Assembly (NCBI RefSeq): GCF_001546115.1
Contig: NZ_KQ955208.1
Span: 1,826,321-1,890,320 of the forward strand
Source: Paracoccus aminovorans
GTDB taxonomy: Bacteria > Pseudomonadota > Alphaproteobacteria > Rhodobacterales > Rhodobacteraceae
Direction: 5' to 3'
DNA length: 64,000 nt
How positions within the stretch are numbered: position 1 is the first letter of the stretch; every line of letters begins with the position of its first letter. The notes under the pieces were generated by a model, which saw only the letters and a program-made list of their open reading frames with translations, did not search any database and was not told the origin of the DNA. Below, in pieces: positions 51,667-60,168 of the stretch. The position numbers and the translations under genes are program-made.

Positions 51667-53231
51667 ACAGGATCCTCACGTTTCTCGATCCAGCCCGACA
51701 GGATTTGCAGGCTTTCGTCCTTGCGGGATTTCATCAGCTCCTTCAGCCGGCCGACCGGATCGCCCGAATCGGGCAGGGGGGCGAAGTCGATCTCGGGCAC
51801 CACCTCGGCCACCGTCGCGACCGGGGCGGGCGGTTCGGCGGATTCGATGGCCTTGACGCCCGGGGCGGCAGAGTGGTCCAGCGCGGCAAGCGCGGCGTTG
51901 CCCGCCGGCCGGGCCCGCAGCAGCGGGCGCAGCAGGAACGCGGCCAGCGCCAGCGCAAAGAAGCCGACCAGCACGATCCGGATCAGCCCGTTCAGGTCCA
52001 GCTTCGACAGCAGCCCGCCCTGGCTTGCCAGCGTGCCGGCATCGGACAGCGTCGCGAAGGGCAGCGATTTCACGGTGATCGCGTCGCCGCGGCCTTCGTC
52101 GAAGCCCACGGCCGAGGCGACCAGTTCCCGCAGGGACTGCAACTCGGCCTCTTCGCGGGGAACCAGCGTGGTTTCGCCTTTCGAATCACTCTGCGCGACG
52201 CCGTTCACCAGGACGGCGACGGTCAGGCGCCGCGTCGCGCCGGGCTGGCGGGTGACTTCGCGGGTGACCTTGCTGACCTCGAAATTCGAGCGTTGGCGGG
52301 TTTCCGACCGCTGCGACTTGCTCTGGTCGGCGCCGCTGTCCTTGCCCTCGGGCAGATTCGAGGCCGCGGTGACCGCGCCCTGCTGCGAATTGGTGCTTTG
52401 ATCGGCCGTCTCCTCGCTTTCCTGCGAAATCAAGGCGCGCTGCTGCGGATCGAAGCGCTGCTCGGTCATCTGCTCGGATTCGTTGACGACGTCCAGGTTC
52501 AGCTCGACGATGGCATTCCCGGCGCCGACATGGGCGCTGAGGATGCGCTCGACATTGCGCTTCATCTCGGCCTCGCGGTCCTCACCGGCGAATTCCTCGC
52601 CCGAGGAGATCACGCCGCGTTCGCTGTCGATGACGGCCACCCGGTCGGCGGACATGCCCGGCACCCCCGAGGAGACCAGGAACTTCAGCGCCTTGGCCTG
52701 GCTGCGGTTGATCGGCGTGCCGTCGGTCGTCAGGGTGACCGACGCGGTCGATTCGGCCTCGCGCCGATAGCCGCGGCCGCTGGGCACGGCCAGGTGGACG
52801 CGGGCCGACTTGACGTTCGGCAGCGCCAGGATCGTGCGGGCCAGCTCGCCCTCCTTGGCGCGCCAATAGGCCGCGTCGAACATCTGCGAGGTGGTGCCGA
52901 AACCCGACATGCCGTCGAGGATTTCGTATCCGGTGCCGCCGGCCGAGGGGACGCCCTCTCCGGCCAGGGCCATGCGCAATTCGTCCCGGCGGGTTTCCTC
53001 GACCCAGATGGAATCGCCGCGAATCTCATAAGGAACGCCGGATTTTTCCACCGCGGCCATGACGGCGCCGGATTGCTGGGCATCGAGGCCCGAATAAAGC
53101 AGGGCCATCCCCGGCCGTGCGGCCAGCCAGGCCAGGCCGGCGATGGCGGCGAACGTGAACAGGAAGGCCGCCGCCAGGATGGCCTTCTGCTTTGCGCTTC
53201 TCTCGCGCCAGTAGTCTTGCAGCTTCAGCAA
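51663..53231 (-). CDS. fliF: Flagellar MS-ring protein FliF
   Basis: A 522-residue inner-membrane protein that forms the MS ring, the base of the rotor. Two membrane helices, near residues 17-38 (ILAAAFLFTFAAIAGLAWLA) and 420-440 (IRIVLVGFFALALAAFLL), flank the periplasmic part with YRREAESTASVTLTTDGTP and KALKFLVSSGVPGMSADRVAVID. The start appears to be TTG at 53231 behind GGGGGCGG; no ATG lies before the first helix. It heads the - strand operon, divergent from fliL. Confidence 0.95.
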   Translation of the reverse strand: MLKLQDYWRERSAKQKAILAAAFLFTFAAIAGLAWLAARPGMALLYSGLDAQQSGAVMAAVEKSGVPYEIRGDSIWVEETRRDELRMALAGEGVPSAGGTGYEILDGMSGFGTTSQMFDAAYWRAKEGELARTILALPNVKSARVHLAVPSGRGYRREAESTASVTLTTDGTPINRSQAKALKFLVSSGVPGMSADRVAVIDSERGVISSGEEFAGEDREAEMKRNVERILSAHVGAGNAIVELNLDVVNESEQMTEQRFDPQQRALISQESEETADQSTNSQQGAVTAASNLPEGKDSGADQSKSQRSETRQRSNFEVSKVTREVTRQPGATRRLTVAVLVNGVAQSDSKGETTLVPREEAELQSLRELVASAVGFDEGRGDAITVKSLPFATLSDAGTLASQGGLLSKLDLNGLIRIVLVGFFALALAAFLLRPLLRARPAGNAALAALDHSAAPGVKAIESAEPPAPVATVAEVVPEIDFAPLPDSGDPVGRLKELMKSRKDESLQILSGWIEKREDPV

Positions 53232-53288
53232 AACCGCCCCCTTCGAATCGGCGTGATCTTTGTCCGGACCTTCATGGCACGGGGGCGA

Positions 53289-53303
53289 TTAAGAATTGGT
53301 TAG
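53289..53303. promoter_or_regulatory. Candidate CtrA-type box between fliF and fliL
   Basis: TTAA, seven bases, TTAG: one mismatch from the CtrA consensus TTAA-N7-TTAA, in the only gap between the two divergent flagellar operons (114 bp). It could serve both. It mirrors the TTAG-N7-TTAA motif upstream of flgE. Binding is inferred. Confidence 0.45.
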
Positions 53304-53345
53304 CCCGCAGGTGTTATCCAGACCGTAGATGGATGGAGAATCACC

Positions 53346-53825
53346 ATGACCGATGTCGCCGACATCAACACGGAACAGAAATCCGGTCGCGGGCTTGGCC
53401 GCATTCTTCTGCCGCTGGGGTTGGCGCTGGCGCTGGGCGGGGGGGGCTTCGCCTCGACCTGGCTCGGCCTGTGGTCGCCGACCGCGCTGCTGGCGGCGAA
53501 GAAGGAAGAAAAGCCCGAAACCCTGCCCACGGTCGATTTCGTCGGCCTGCCGCAGATTGTGCTGAGCCTTTCGGGCCCGGCGCCGCGCATGCTGGTGATG
53601 ACCGTCAAGATCGAGACCGACCAGGCCCATAAGGCCGAGGTCGAGCACCTGACGCCGCGGCTTCTGGACGCCTTCAACAGCTTCCTGGCCGAGATCGACG
53701 TCTCGGCCTTCGAGAAGCGGGGCATCCTGGACATCGTCCGGGACGAGCTGGCGACGCGCGCGGTCTATGTCCTGGGCAAGGAGGCGTTCACCGATGTCCT
53801 CATCACGGAGTTCCGCATCCAATGA
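53346..53825 (+). CDS. fliL: Flagellar basal body-associated protein FliL
   Basis: A 159-residue single-pass inner-membrane protein that surrounds and supports the stator. The membrane helix lies near residues 17-38 (RILLPLGLALALGGGGFAS). The periplasmic part reads ETLPTVDFVGLPQIVLSLSG and ends with TRAVYVLGKEAFTDVLITEFRIQ, the FliL-type end. GGAGA 7 bases before the ATG supports the start. It heads the + strand flagellar operon and overlaps the next gene by 4 bases. Confidence 0.9.
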   Translation: MTDVADINTEQKSGRGLGRILLPLGLALALGGGGFASTWLGLWSPTALLAAKKEEKPETLPTVDFVGLPQIVLSLSGPAPRMLVMTVKIETDQAHKAEVEHLTPRLLDAFNSFLAEIDVSAFEKRGILDIVRDELATRAVYVLGKEAFTDVLITEFRIQ

Positions 53826-54169
53826 CGATCGCCCAAGTTTTGCAGATCGCCCTGATCGCCTTCACCATCGGCCTGTCCGGCTTCTGCTTCACCCTGGCGC
53901 GGCGGCTGCGCAAGCTGAATGACCTGGAAAGCGGGCTTGGCGGCGCCATCGCCGTCATGACCAGCGAGATCGGCCGGTTGGAAAAATCCATCCTGCTGGC
54001 CAAGGCCGAGGCGACCAGCGCCACCCAGGCGCTTGCCGACGAGATCGAGCGCGCCAAGCAGGAGCGGGCCTTCTGGATGCTGCAACAGAAATTCGCCGAA
54101 TCCGGCCAGCCGCGTCCCGCCCGGCTGCAACGCCGCCGCCGGCGCGACGGGGTGGGCTGCGATGCGTAG
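53822..54169 (+). CDS. Small unknown membrane protein in the flagellar operon
   Basis: A 115-residue protein I do not recognise. Residues 3-27 are one hydrophobic helix (IAQVLQIALIAFTIGLSGFCF), followed by a positively charged turn and a long helical, probably coiled-coil region (about 35-85: LNDLESGLGGAIAVMTSEIG and ATSATQALADEIERAKQERA), and a basic tail (RRRRR). It overlaps fliL by 4 bases and the motE-like gene by 8 bases, so it is translated with the flagellar genes and is likely a flagellar or stator accessory factor. Confidence 0.8.
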   Translation: MTIAQVLQIALIAFTIGLSGFCFTLARRLRKLNDLESGLGGAIAVMTSEIGRLEKSILLAKAEATSATQALADEIERAKQERAFWMLQQKFAESGQPRPARLQRRRRRDGVGCDA

Positions 54170-54701
54170 GCCGCTGCTGTCTTTCCTGGGCGGTGTCATG
54201 GTCCTGGCGGCGGCCGGGCAGGCGGTCATGCTGATGGACGGGTTTTCCCGGCTGACGGCGCATGCCGAGCCCTCCGAGCTGATGTCGGGCTGCACCGACG
54301 TGCCCGAAGCCGTGGCTCTGGCCGATACGCTACGCGAGCGCAGCCTGCGCATCGACCGCTACATGCAGGACATGCAGCGGCGCAAGGATGAGATCGCCGT
54401 GGCCGAAAGGCAGCTGACCAAAAAGCTGGTCGAGCTGCGCAAGCTGAAGCAGCAGATCGGCAGCAATGAGCAGGGCTATGCCCAGGCCCAGAACGACGAT
54501 ATCGCCCGGCTGATCGCGGTCTATGACCAGATGAAGCCCGAACAGGCGGCGATGGTGCTGTCGAACCTGCCGCCGGACTTCGCCGCGCAGATCCTCGCCC
54601 GCGTCCAGCCCGAGACCGGCGCCAGGATCATGGCCTCGGTCGAGCCGGGACAGGCAGCCGTCCTCACGTCCTACATGGGCGCAATCAGAGCCAGGAAATA
54701 G
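54162..54701 (+). CDS. MotE-like protein (MgtE N-terminal-type domain)
   Basis: A 179-residue exported protein. Residues 1-24 are a signal or anchor (LLSFLGGVMVLAAAGQAVM). Residues 70-120 are a coiled coil (DRYMQDMQRRKDEIAVAERQ). The C-terminal part (about 125-179) reads RLIAVYDQMKPEQAAMVLSN and DFAAQILARVQPETGARIMA, the MgtE N-terminal-type repeat found in MotE of rhizobia, a periplasmic chaperone of stator assembly. It overlaps the unknown gene by 8 bases and lies 9 bases before motA. Confidence 0.78.
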   Translation: MRRPLLSFLGGVMVLAAAGQAVMLMDGFSRLTAHAEPSELMSGCTDVPEAVALADTLRERSLRIDRYMQDMQRRKDEIAVAERQLTKKLVELRKLKQQIGSNEQGYAQAQNDDIARLIAVYDQMKPEQAAMVLSNLPPDFAAQILARVQPETGARIMASVEPGQAAVLTSYMGAIRARK

Positions 54702-54710
54702 GTGTAACTC

Positions 54711-55577
54711 ATGTTCGGCATGATCGGCATTGTCTTGACCTTCGCCATGGTCTTCGGCGGATACATTATGGCGGGCGGCAAGCTGGGGGTGATCCTGCAC
54801 TCGCTGCCGTTCGAGCTGATGATGATCGGCGGCGCCGCCATCGGCTCGTTCCTGCTCTCGAATGAAACGGCGGTGATCAAGCAGGCGCTCTCCGGCATCG
54901 GGCGGTCGCTGAAGGGGCCGAAATGGCATGAATCCGACCTGCAGGACGTGCTTTGCCTGCTGTTCCAGTTGTTGCGCATCGCCCGCTCCAGCCCGGTCGA
55001 GCTTGAGGAACATATCGAAAACCCCGAGAACTCGCCGGTGTTCCAGACCTATCCGCGCATCCTGGCGGATCACCATGCGGTGACGCTGATCACCGATACG
55101 CTGCGCTCGGCCAGCCTGAACTACGACGATCCCTATCAGGTCGAGGAGATGCTGTCGCAGCGCATCGGGCTGATGAACGAAGAGGCGATGCACGCCCCGC
55201 ATGCGTTGCAGAACATGGCCGACGCGCTGCCGGCCCTGGGCATCGTCGCCGCCGTTCTGGGCGTGATCAAGACCATGAGCGCGATCGACCAACCGCCCGA
55301 GGTCCTGGGCAAGATGATCGGGGGCGCGCTGGTCGGCACGTTTCTGGGCGTATTCCTGGCCTATGCGCTGGTGGCGCCCTTCTCGCAAAGGCTGTCGGCG
55401 GTGATGAAGCAGGACCAGGCCTTCTATGACGTGATCAAGTCGGTTCTGGTCGCCGGCCTGCACCAGCACGCCACCAATCTTTGCGTCGAGGTCGGCCGTC
55501 AGGCCGCCCCCGAACACGTCCGCCCCTCTTTCGGCGAGTTGGAAACGGCGCTGCGCGAATTGAAGAGGGCGTCGTGA
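54711..55577 (+). CDS. motA: Flagellar motor stator protein MotA
   Basis: A 288-residue inner-membrane proton-channel subunit that turns the rotor. Four helices are visible: MFGMIGIVLTFAMVFGGYIMAGG, SLPFELMMIGGAAIGSFLLS, DALPALGIVAAVLGVIKTM and LVGTFLGVFLAYALVAPFSQR. The last two carry the functionally important prolines in ALPALG and VAPFSQ. It ends with a GTGA overlap with the next small gene. MotB, its partner, lies at the far left of the window. Confidence 0.95.
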   Translation: MFGMIGIVLTFAMVFGGYIMAGGKLGVILHSLPFELMMIGGAAIGSFLLSNETAVIKQALSGIGRSLKGPKWHESDLQDVLCLLFQLLRIARSSPVELEEHIENPENSPVFQTYPRILADHHAVTLITDTLRSASLNYDDPYQVEEMLSQRIGLMNEEAMHAPHALQNMADALPALGIVAAVLGVIKTMSAIDQPPEVLGKMIGGALVGTFLGVFLAYALVAPFSQRLSAVMKQDQAFYDVIKSVLVAGLHQHATNLCVEVGRQAAPEHVRPSFGELETALRELKRAS

Positions 55578-55843
55578 TCGCGATCCTGATCCTGTCCAGC
55601 GCGCTTGCCACCGTGCCGGCCGGGCAGGAGCCGGCGCGCGACGCGCTGATCCGCGAGGCGACCGAATGGCTGCTGAACGGCGAGGACCTGCCGCGCGACC
55701 TTGACGAGCGCCTGATGCGGCTGCCGCCCTCGGACCGGATCGAGGCGCTGGTCTTCCTGCGCCGGTCGGGCATGCTGATCGGCCCGGCCTGGAGCGCCGA
55801 GCGGCTGCTGGCCCCGGCCAAGAACATGGAAACCCCGAAATGA
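55574..55843 (+). CDS. Small unknown exported protein in the flagellar operon
   Basis: An 89-residue protein I do not recognise. The N-terminus is a short hydrophobic signal-like segment (IAILILSSALATVPA), followed by an acidic helical part (RDALIREATEWLLNGEDLP and LPPSDRIEALVFLRRSGML). The start is GTG at 55574, overlapping motA by 4 bases, and the stop overlaps flhA by 4 bases, so it is tightly coupled to both. Size and position suggest a periplasmic or membrane-linked accessory of stator or export gate. Confidence 0.75.
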   Translation: MIAILILSSALATVPAGQEPARDALIREATEWLLNGEDLPRDLDERLMRLPPSDRIEALVFLRRSGMLIGPAWSAERLLAPAKNMETPK

Positions 55844-57927
55844 GCCTTGCCGAGTCGAATCCGGGCATGTCGGTCGCCGCGCGGCCGCTGGTCATCACCG
55901 GCGTGCTGCTGCTGATCGTGCTGTCCATGGTCATTCCCTTGCCGGCCGGCTTGCTGGACGTGGGCATCGCGCTGTCCATCGCCACGGCGACGCTGATCCT
56001 GGTCATGGCTTCGCTGGTCGACAAGCCGACCGATTTCCAGGCCTTTCCGGTGCTGCTGCTGATGTCGCTGCTGATCCGGCTGTCGCTGAACATCTCCTCG
56101 ACGCGGCTGATCCTGACAAATGGCCAGAACGGCCCCTCGGCCGCCGGCCATGTCATCGAGGGCTTCGCCGAATTCGTCGCGGGCGGTTCGCTGCTGGTCG
56201 GGCTGACGGTTTTTGCCGTGATCTCGGTGGTGAACTTCATGGTCATCACCAAGGGCTCGGGGCGCATGGCCGAGGTTTCGGCCCGCTTTGCGCTGGATTC
56301 GCTGCCCGGCAAGCAGCTGGCCATCGACGGCGACCTGAACTCGGGCGCCATCGACCACGAGGAGGCCAAGCGCCGCCGCACCCGCGAGCAGCGCGAGATC
56401 AGCTTTTTCGGCTCGCTCGACGGGGCCTCGAAATTCGTCAAGGGCGACGCCATCGCCGGCCTGGTCATCACCCTGATCAATCTTTTCGTCGGCCTGGCGG
56501 CCGGCGTGCTGGTGCATGGCATGCCGGTGGGCGAGGCGATGACCACCTATTCCAAGCTGACCATCGGCGATGGCCTGGTCAGCCAGATTCCGGCGCTGAT
56601 CACCTCGATGGCCGCGGCGCTGCTGCTGTCGCGCGGCGGCGCGACCGAGAACACCGCCGACCTGCTGTCGCAGCAATTCCTCAGCAACTGGCAGGTTCCC
56701 GCGGTCTGCGCCGGGGGCATGGTGCTGGTCGGCCTGGTGCCGGGCATGCCCACGCTGCTGTTCTTCGGCCTGGCCGGGGTTCTGGGCGCCGCCGCCTGGT
56801 TCATCCGCAACCGCAAGCCGATCCCGGATGCCGCCGAAGCCGCGCCCGCCGAGGCGGCTGCCATCGCCGCGCCCCAGCCCCGCATCGGCGATGTGCTGGA
56901 CACGGACGAGATCTGCGTCGAGATCGGTGCCGGGCTGATCCTTGGCGCCCTGGACCCGGTCCGCGGCCTGGGCCAGCGCATCACCAACCTGCGGGTCCAT
57001 ATCGCGCGCAGCTATGGCCTGATCCTGCCCGATGTGCGCATCACCGACGGCACCGGTTTCGCCGAGGGCGAATATGTCATCCGCCTGCAAGGTGTGGTGC
57101 GCGGCAAGGGCGTGCTGCGCCCGATGGGCGTCCTGGCCCTGGGGGCCGAGACCATGCTAGAGGGCCTGCCCGGCGAAAGCGTGCGCGAGCCGGTCTATGG
57201 CAGCGCCGCGCGCTGGATCGCCCCGGACTGGCAGGATGATGCCGCCATCGCCGGCGCCACCGTCGTCACCCCGATGGAGGTGCTCTCGACCCACCTCATG
57301 GAGGTGGTCAAGACCAACCTGCCGGCGCTGCTGACCCTGTCCTCGATGCAGCGGATGATCCGCGAGCTGTGCGGCGTTTCGGACGAGCATCGCGCGCAGC
57401 TGAACCAGCGCTTCTTCGACAGCATGGTGCCCGACAAGGTTTCGCCCGAGATGCTGCTGGCGGTCCTGCGCGGCATGCTGGAAGAGCGGATCTCGATCCG
57501 TAACCTGGTGCTGATCACCGACGCGGTGCACGAGGCGCGCAACGCCGCCACGCCCGAGGCGGTCTATGAACAGGTCCGCAAGCGCCTGCGCGGCCAGATC
57601 ACCGAGCAGTTCCTGGACGAGGAAGGCGCGCTGAACATCCTGCAGCTGCACCCGCAATGGGAGGCCGACATCGCCCGTGCCGAGGCCGAGGGCACACGTA
57701 CCGGCGCCAGCGTCGTGCCGCAGATCCAGAAACGGCTTGCCGAGGCGGTGCAGGCCACGCTGCGCGAGCTGGCCCCGGGGCTCGAGGTGGTGATCGCGGT
57801 GGCCGATCACCGCCGCCGCCTGATCCGCATGATGCTGACCTCGGCCGGGATCGCGACGCCGGTGCTGGGCCTGGACGAAATCGACCCGACGGCACAGGTC
57901 AAGCTGCGGGGAACGGTGGCGCCATGA
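55840..57927 (+). CDS. flhA: Flagellar export gate protein FlhA
   Basis: A 695-residue protein that forms the nonameric export-gate ring. The N-terminal half has about eight helices, beginning VITGVLLLIVLSMVIPLP, with DFQAFPVLLLMSLLIRLSLNISSTRLIL, the FHIPEP signature region GRMAEVSARFALDSLPGKQLAIDGDLNSG, and KFVKGDAIAGLVIT. The C-terminal half is the cytoplasmic substrate-docking part (VVTPMEVLSTHLMEVVKTNLPALL). Coupled by 4-base overlaps on both sides. Confidence 0.97.
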   Translation: MSLAESNPGMSVAARPLVITGVLLLIVLSMVIPLPAGLLDVGIALSIATATLILVMASLVDKPTDFQAFPVLLLMSLLIRLSLNISSTRLILTNGQNGPSAAGHVIEGFAEFVAGGSLLVGLTVFAVISVVNFMVITKGSGRMAEVSARFALDSLPGKQLAIDGDLNSGAIDHEEAKRRRTREQREISFFGSLDGASKFVKGDAIAGLVITLINLFVGLAAGVLVHGMPVGEAMTTYSKLTIGDGLVSQIPALITSMAAALLLSRGGATENTADLLSQQFLSNWQVPAVCAGGMVLVGLVPGMPTLLFFGLAGVLGAAAWFIRNRKPIPDAAEAAPAEAAAIAAPQPRIGDVLDTDEICVEIGAGLILGALDPVRGLGQRITNLRVHIARSYGLILPDVRITDGTGFAEGEYVIRLQGVVRGKGVLRPMGVLALGAETMLEGLPGESVREPVYGSAARWIAPDWQDDAAIAGATVVTPMEVLSTHLMEVVKTNLPALLTLSSMQRMIRELCGVSDEHRAQLNQRFFDSMVPDKVSPEMLLAVLRGMLEERISIRNLVLITDAVHEARNAATPEAVYEQVRKRLRGQITEQFLDEEGALNILQLHPQWEADIARAEAEGTRTGASVVPQIQKRLAEAVQATLRELAPGLEVVIAVADHRRRLIRMMLTSAGIATPVLGLDEIDPTAQVKLRGTVAP

Positions 57928-58682
57928 ACCAGTTGGCAGCCGATCCGCGCATGATGCCGGCGCTGCTGGGGCTGTTGCTGACCTATTGCCGGGTGCAGGC
58001 CTGTTTCCTGACCTTGCCGGTGTTTTCGGAACGCGCCCTGCCGGTGCGGGTGCGGGCCGCCCTGGCCATGGCGGTGACGCCGCTGCTGGCGGAAAGCGCC
58101 CGCGCCCCGGGTGAGGTCGAAAGCCTGCTGCAACTCGCCGCCCTGGCCGGGGGCGAGATCCTGTCGGGTCTGGCGCTGGGGGGGCTGGTGCGGATCTTTG
58201 CCTCGGCCCTGGATGTGGCGGCGACCGCCATCGCCTCGACCGCCTCGCTGTCGCAGCTGGTCGGCGTCGCGAATGAATATTCGCCGCATCCGATCGGCAA
58301 CCTGGCGCATCTGGCCGGTCTTGCCGTGCTGGTCGCCCTGGGCTTTCCGGTCATGGCCTGCGATCTTCTGCGCGAAAGCCTGGTGCTGCGCCCGCTGGGG
58401 GATTGGCCTCAGATCGCCGACCTGTTGCCGAATGCCGTGGCGCTGATCCGGCAAAGTTTCGTCCTGGCGATGCTGCTGGCCTCGCCCTTCATCCTGGGCG
58501 GGTTCCTGTTCCAGCTGCTGTCGGGGATGATCAGCAAGGTGATGCCCAACCTGCCCATCGTCTTCATCGCCGCCCCGGGCGCCATCATGATGGCGCTGAT
58601 CGCGCTGGCAGTGCTGACGCCCTCGATCCTGTCGGTCTGGTCCGGCGCGGTCCTCGACGTCCTGGGGGACCTGCTGCGATGA
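57924..58682 (+). CDS. fliR: Flagellar export gate protein FliR
   Basis: A 252-residue integral membrane protein of the export gate. Hydrophobic helices cover most of it; the FliR pattern is seen in RVQACFLTLPVFSERALPVRVRAALAMAVTPLL, ASALDVAATAIASTASLSQLVG and PNLPIVFIAAPGAIMMALIAL. It overlaps flhA by 4 bases and flhB by 4 bases. The start is the ATG at 57924; a longer frame upstream only shadows flhA. Confidence 0.93.
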   Translation: MNQLAADPRMMPALLGLLLTYCRVQACFLTLPVFSERALPVRVRAALAMAVTPLLAESARAPGEVESLLQLAALAGGEILSGLALGGLVRIFASALDVAATAIASTASLSQLVGVANEYSPHPIGNLAHLAGLAVLVALGFPVMACDLLRESLVLRPLGDWPQIADLLPNAVALIRQSFVLAMLLASPFILGGFLFQLLSGMISKVMPNLPIVFIAAPGAIMMALIALAVLTPSILSVWSGAVLDVLGDLLR

Positions 58683-59782
58683 GCGAGGAAAGCGACGACA
58701 AGCAATTCGACGCCTCGGAAAGCAAGCTGCGCCGGGCACGCGAAGAGGGCGACATCCCTCGCTCTGCCGAGCTGCAGGCCGCGCTGGCCTATCTGGGCTT
58801 CTGGTTCGCGGTGCTTTTCGCGGCCGGCTGGGCGGTGCCGGGCTGGGTGCGCATGGCCGCGCGCGCCTTGGGCAGCGAGCCCTGGCCCGACGGGCAGGGG
58901 CGATCGGTGATGGACCTGGCGCAAGCCATGGCCTCGCGCGCGGGGCTGGCGGTGCTGGCCGCGGTCGCGATCATGGCGCTGCCGGTGGTGCTGGGGGTCG
59001 TGGTCCAGCGCTCGCTGGTGCTGACGCCCAAGAAGCTGCTGCCGGACCCCAAGCGCATCGATCCGTTCAAGAACGCGGGCCAGAAATTCGGCAAGACCGG
59101 GCTCATGACCTTTGCCATCTCGCTGGGCAAGGCGGCTCTGGTCGGCGTCGGCGGGTGGTTTCTCTATCGCTCGCTTCTGGACTGGCTGATGAACGCCGGC
59201 GGCATGGCCGATCTGCAATGGGTTGAGGGCGTGGGGCTGATGCTGCGCCGCGCCGTCTGGCTGGCGCTGGGGATCGGCACCGTCTTCGCAGGGATAGACC
59301 TGGTCTGGAAGCGTCTGGAGTACCGCAAGCGCCACCGCATGACTCGGCGCGAGATGCAGGACGAATACAAGGAAAGCGAAGGCGATCCGCATCTGAAGGC
59401 GGCGCGGCGACAAAAGGGCGTCGACATCGTGCTGAGCTCGATGCTGGCCGATGTGGAAAAGGCCGATGTGGTGATCGTGAACCCGACCCATTACGCCGTG
59501 GCGCTGGAGTGGAAGCGCGGCAGCGGTCGTGCGCCGGTCTGCCTGGCCAAGGGCGTGGACGAGGTGGCGCGCCGCATCCGGGAACGGGCGAAGGACCATC
59601 AGGTGCCGATCTGGTCCGATCCGCCCTGCGCCCGGGCCCTGCACGCCACCATCGAAATCGGCGACGAGATCGCGCCCGAGCATTTCGCCCCGGTGGCCGC
59701 GGCGATCCGCTTCGCCGAGGCCATGCGCAAGAAGGCCCGCGACGGCTGGGCGCCCGCGCCGCGCCGCAAGGAGAGGACATGA
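58679..59782 (+). CDS. flhB: Flagellar export substrate-switch protein FlhB
   Basis: A 367-residue protein that switches export from rod/hook to filament substrates. The N-terminus (SEESDDKQFDASESKLRRAREEGDIPRS) is typical. About four helices follow. The C-terminal cytoplasmic domain has the autocleavage site NPTH in VIVNPTHYAVALEWKRG and the usual ending region PIWSDPPCARALHATIEIGDEI. It overlaps fliR and the fliJ-like gene by 4 bases each. Confidence 0.96.
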   Translation: MSEESDDKQFDASESKLRRAREEGDIPRSAELQAALAYLGFWFAVLFAAGWAVPGWVRMAARALGSEPWPDGQGRSVMDLAQAMASRAGLAVLAAVAIMALPVVLGVVVQRSLVLTPKKLLPDPKRIDPFKNAGQKFGKTGLMTFAISLGKAALVGVGGWFLYRSLLDWLMNAGGMADLQWVEGVGLMLRRAVWLALGIGTVFAGIDLVWKRLEYRKRHRMTRREMQDEYKESEGDPHLKAARRQKGVDIVLSSMLADVEKADVVIVNPTHYAVALEWKRGSGRAPVCLAKGVDEVARRIRERAKDHQVPIWSDPPCARALHATIEIGDEIAPEHFAPVAAAIRFAEAMRKKARDGWAPAPRRKERT

Positions 59783-60168
59783 CCCGCAAGACCGCGTCCT
59801 TGGCCGGGCTGGAGCGCATCGCCCGGCTGAAATCCGACCTGGAGATGCGCCGCTTCGCCGCCTTCCGCGCCCATGTCGAGGCCGCGCGCGCGCGCATCGG
59901 CCAGATCGAGCACGAGCTCGAAGCGCTTTACCGGGCCGATGCGCCCTTTTCGGTGGCCGAAGCGCGGCTGGCCAACGCCCTGGCCGGAGAGCGCAGCCGC
60001 GCCCTGCTCAGCGCCGAGCGCGAGCTTGAGCGGATGCTGCCCGGCTATGAGCAGGCCCGCCGCTCTGCCGCCCGGGAATTCGGCCGCGCCGAAGCGGTTC
60101 ATGGCCTGCGCGAGGACATGATCGCCCAGGCACGGCTGGAGCGGATGCGGCGCGACAACAACGGATGA
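59779..60168 (+). CDS. FliJ-like coiled-coil protein
   Basis: A 129-residue, almost fully helical protein (GLERIARLKSDLEMRRFAAF, ARIGQIEHELEALY, SAERELERMLPGYEQARRSA). No catalytic motif. Size, charge and coiled coil are like FliJ, the rod that inserts into the FliI ATPase ring, and it overlaps flhB by 4 bases at the end of the flagellar operon. Low-complexity coiled coils evolve fast, so identity rests on context. Confidence 0.6.
   Translation: MTRKTASLAGLERIARLKSDLEMRRFAAFRAHVEAARARIGQIEHELEALYRADAPFSVAEARLANALAGERSRALLSAERELERMLPGYEQARRSAAREFGRAEAVHGLREDMIAQARLERMRRDNNG

Noticed and set aside
53275..53288. Sigma-54-like promoter (TGGCACG) ahead of fliL
   Set aside because: The -24 half is perfect, but there is no TTGC at the required distance; the following GC is 3 bases too close.
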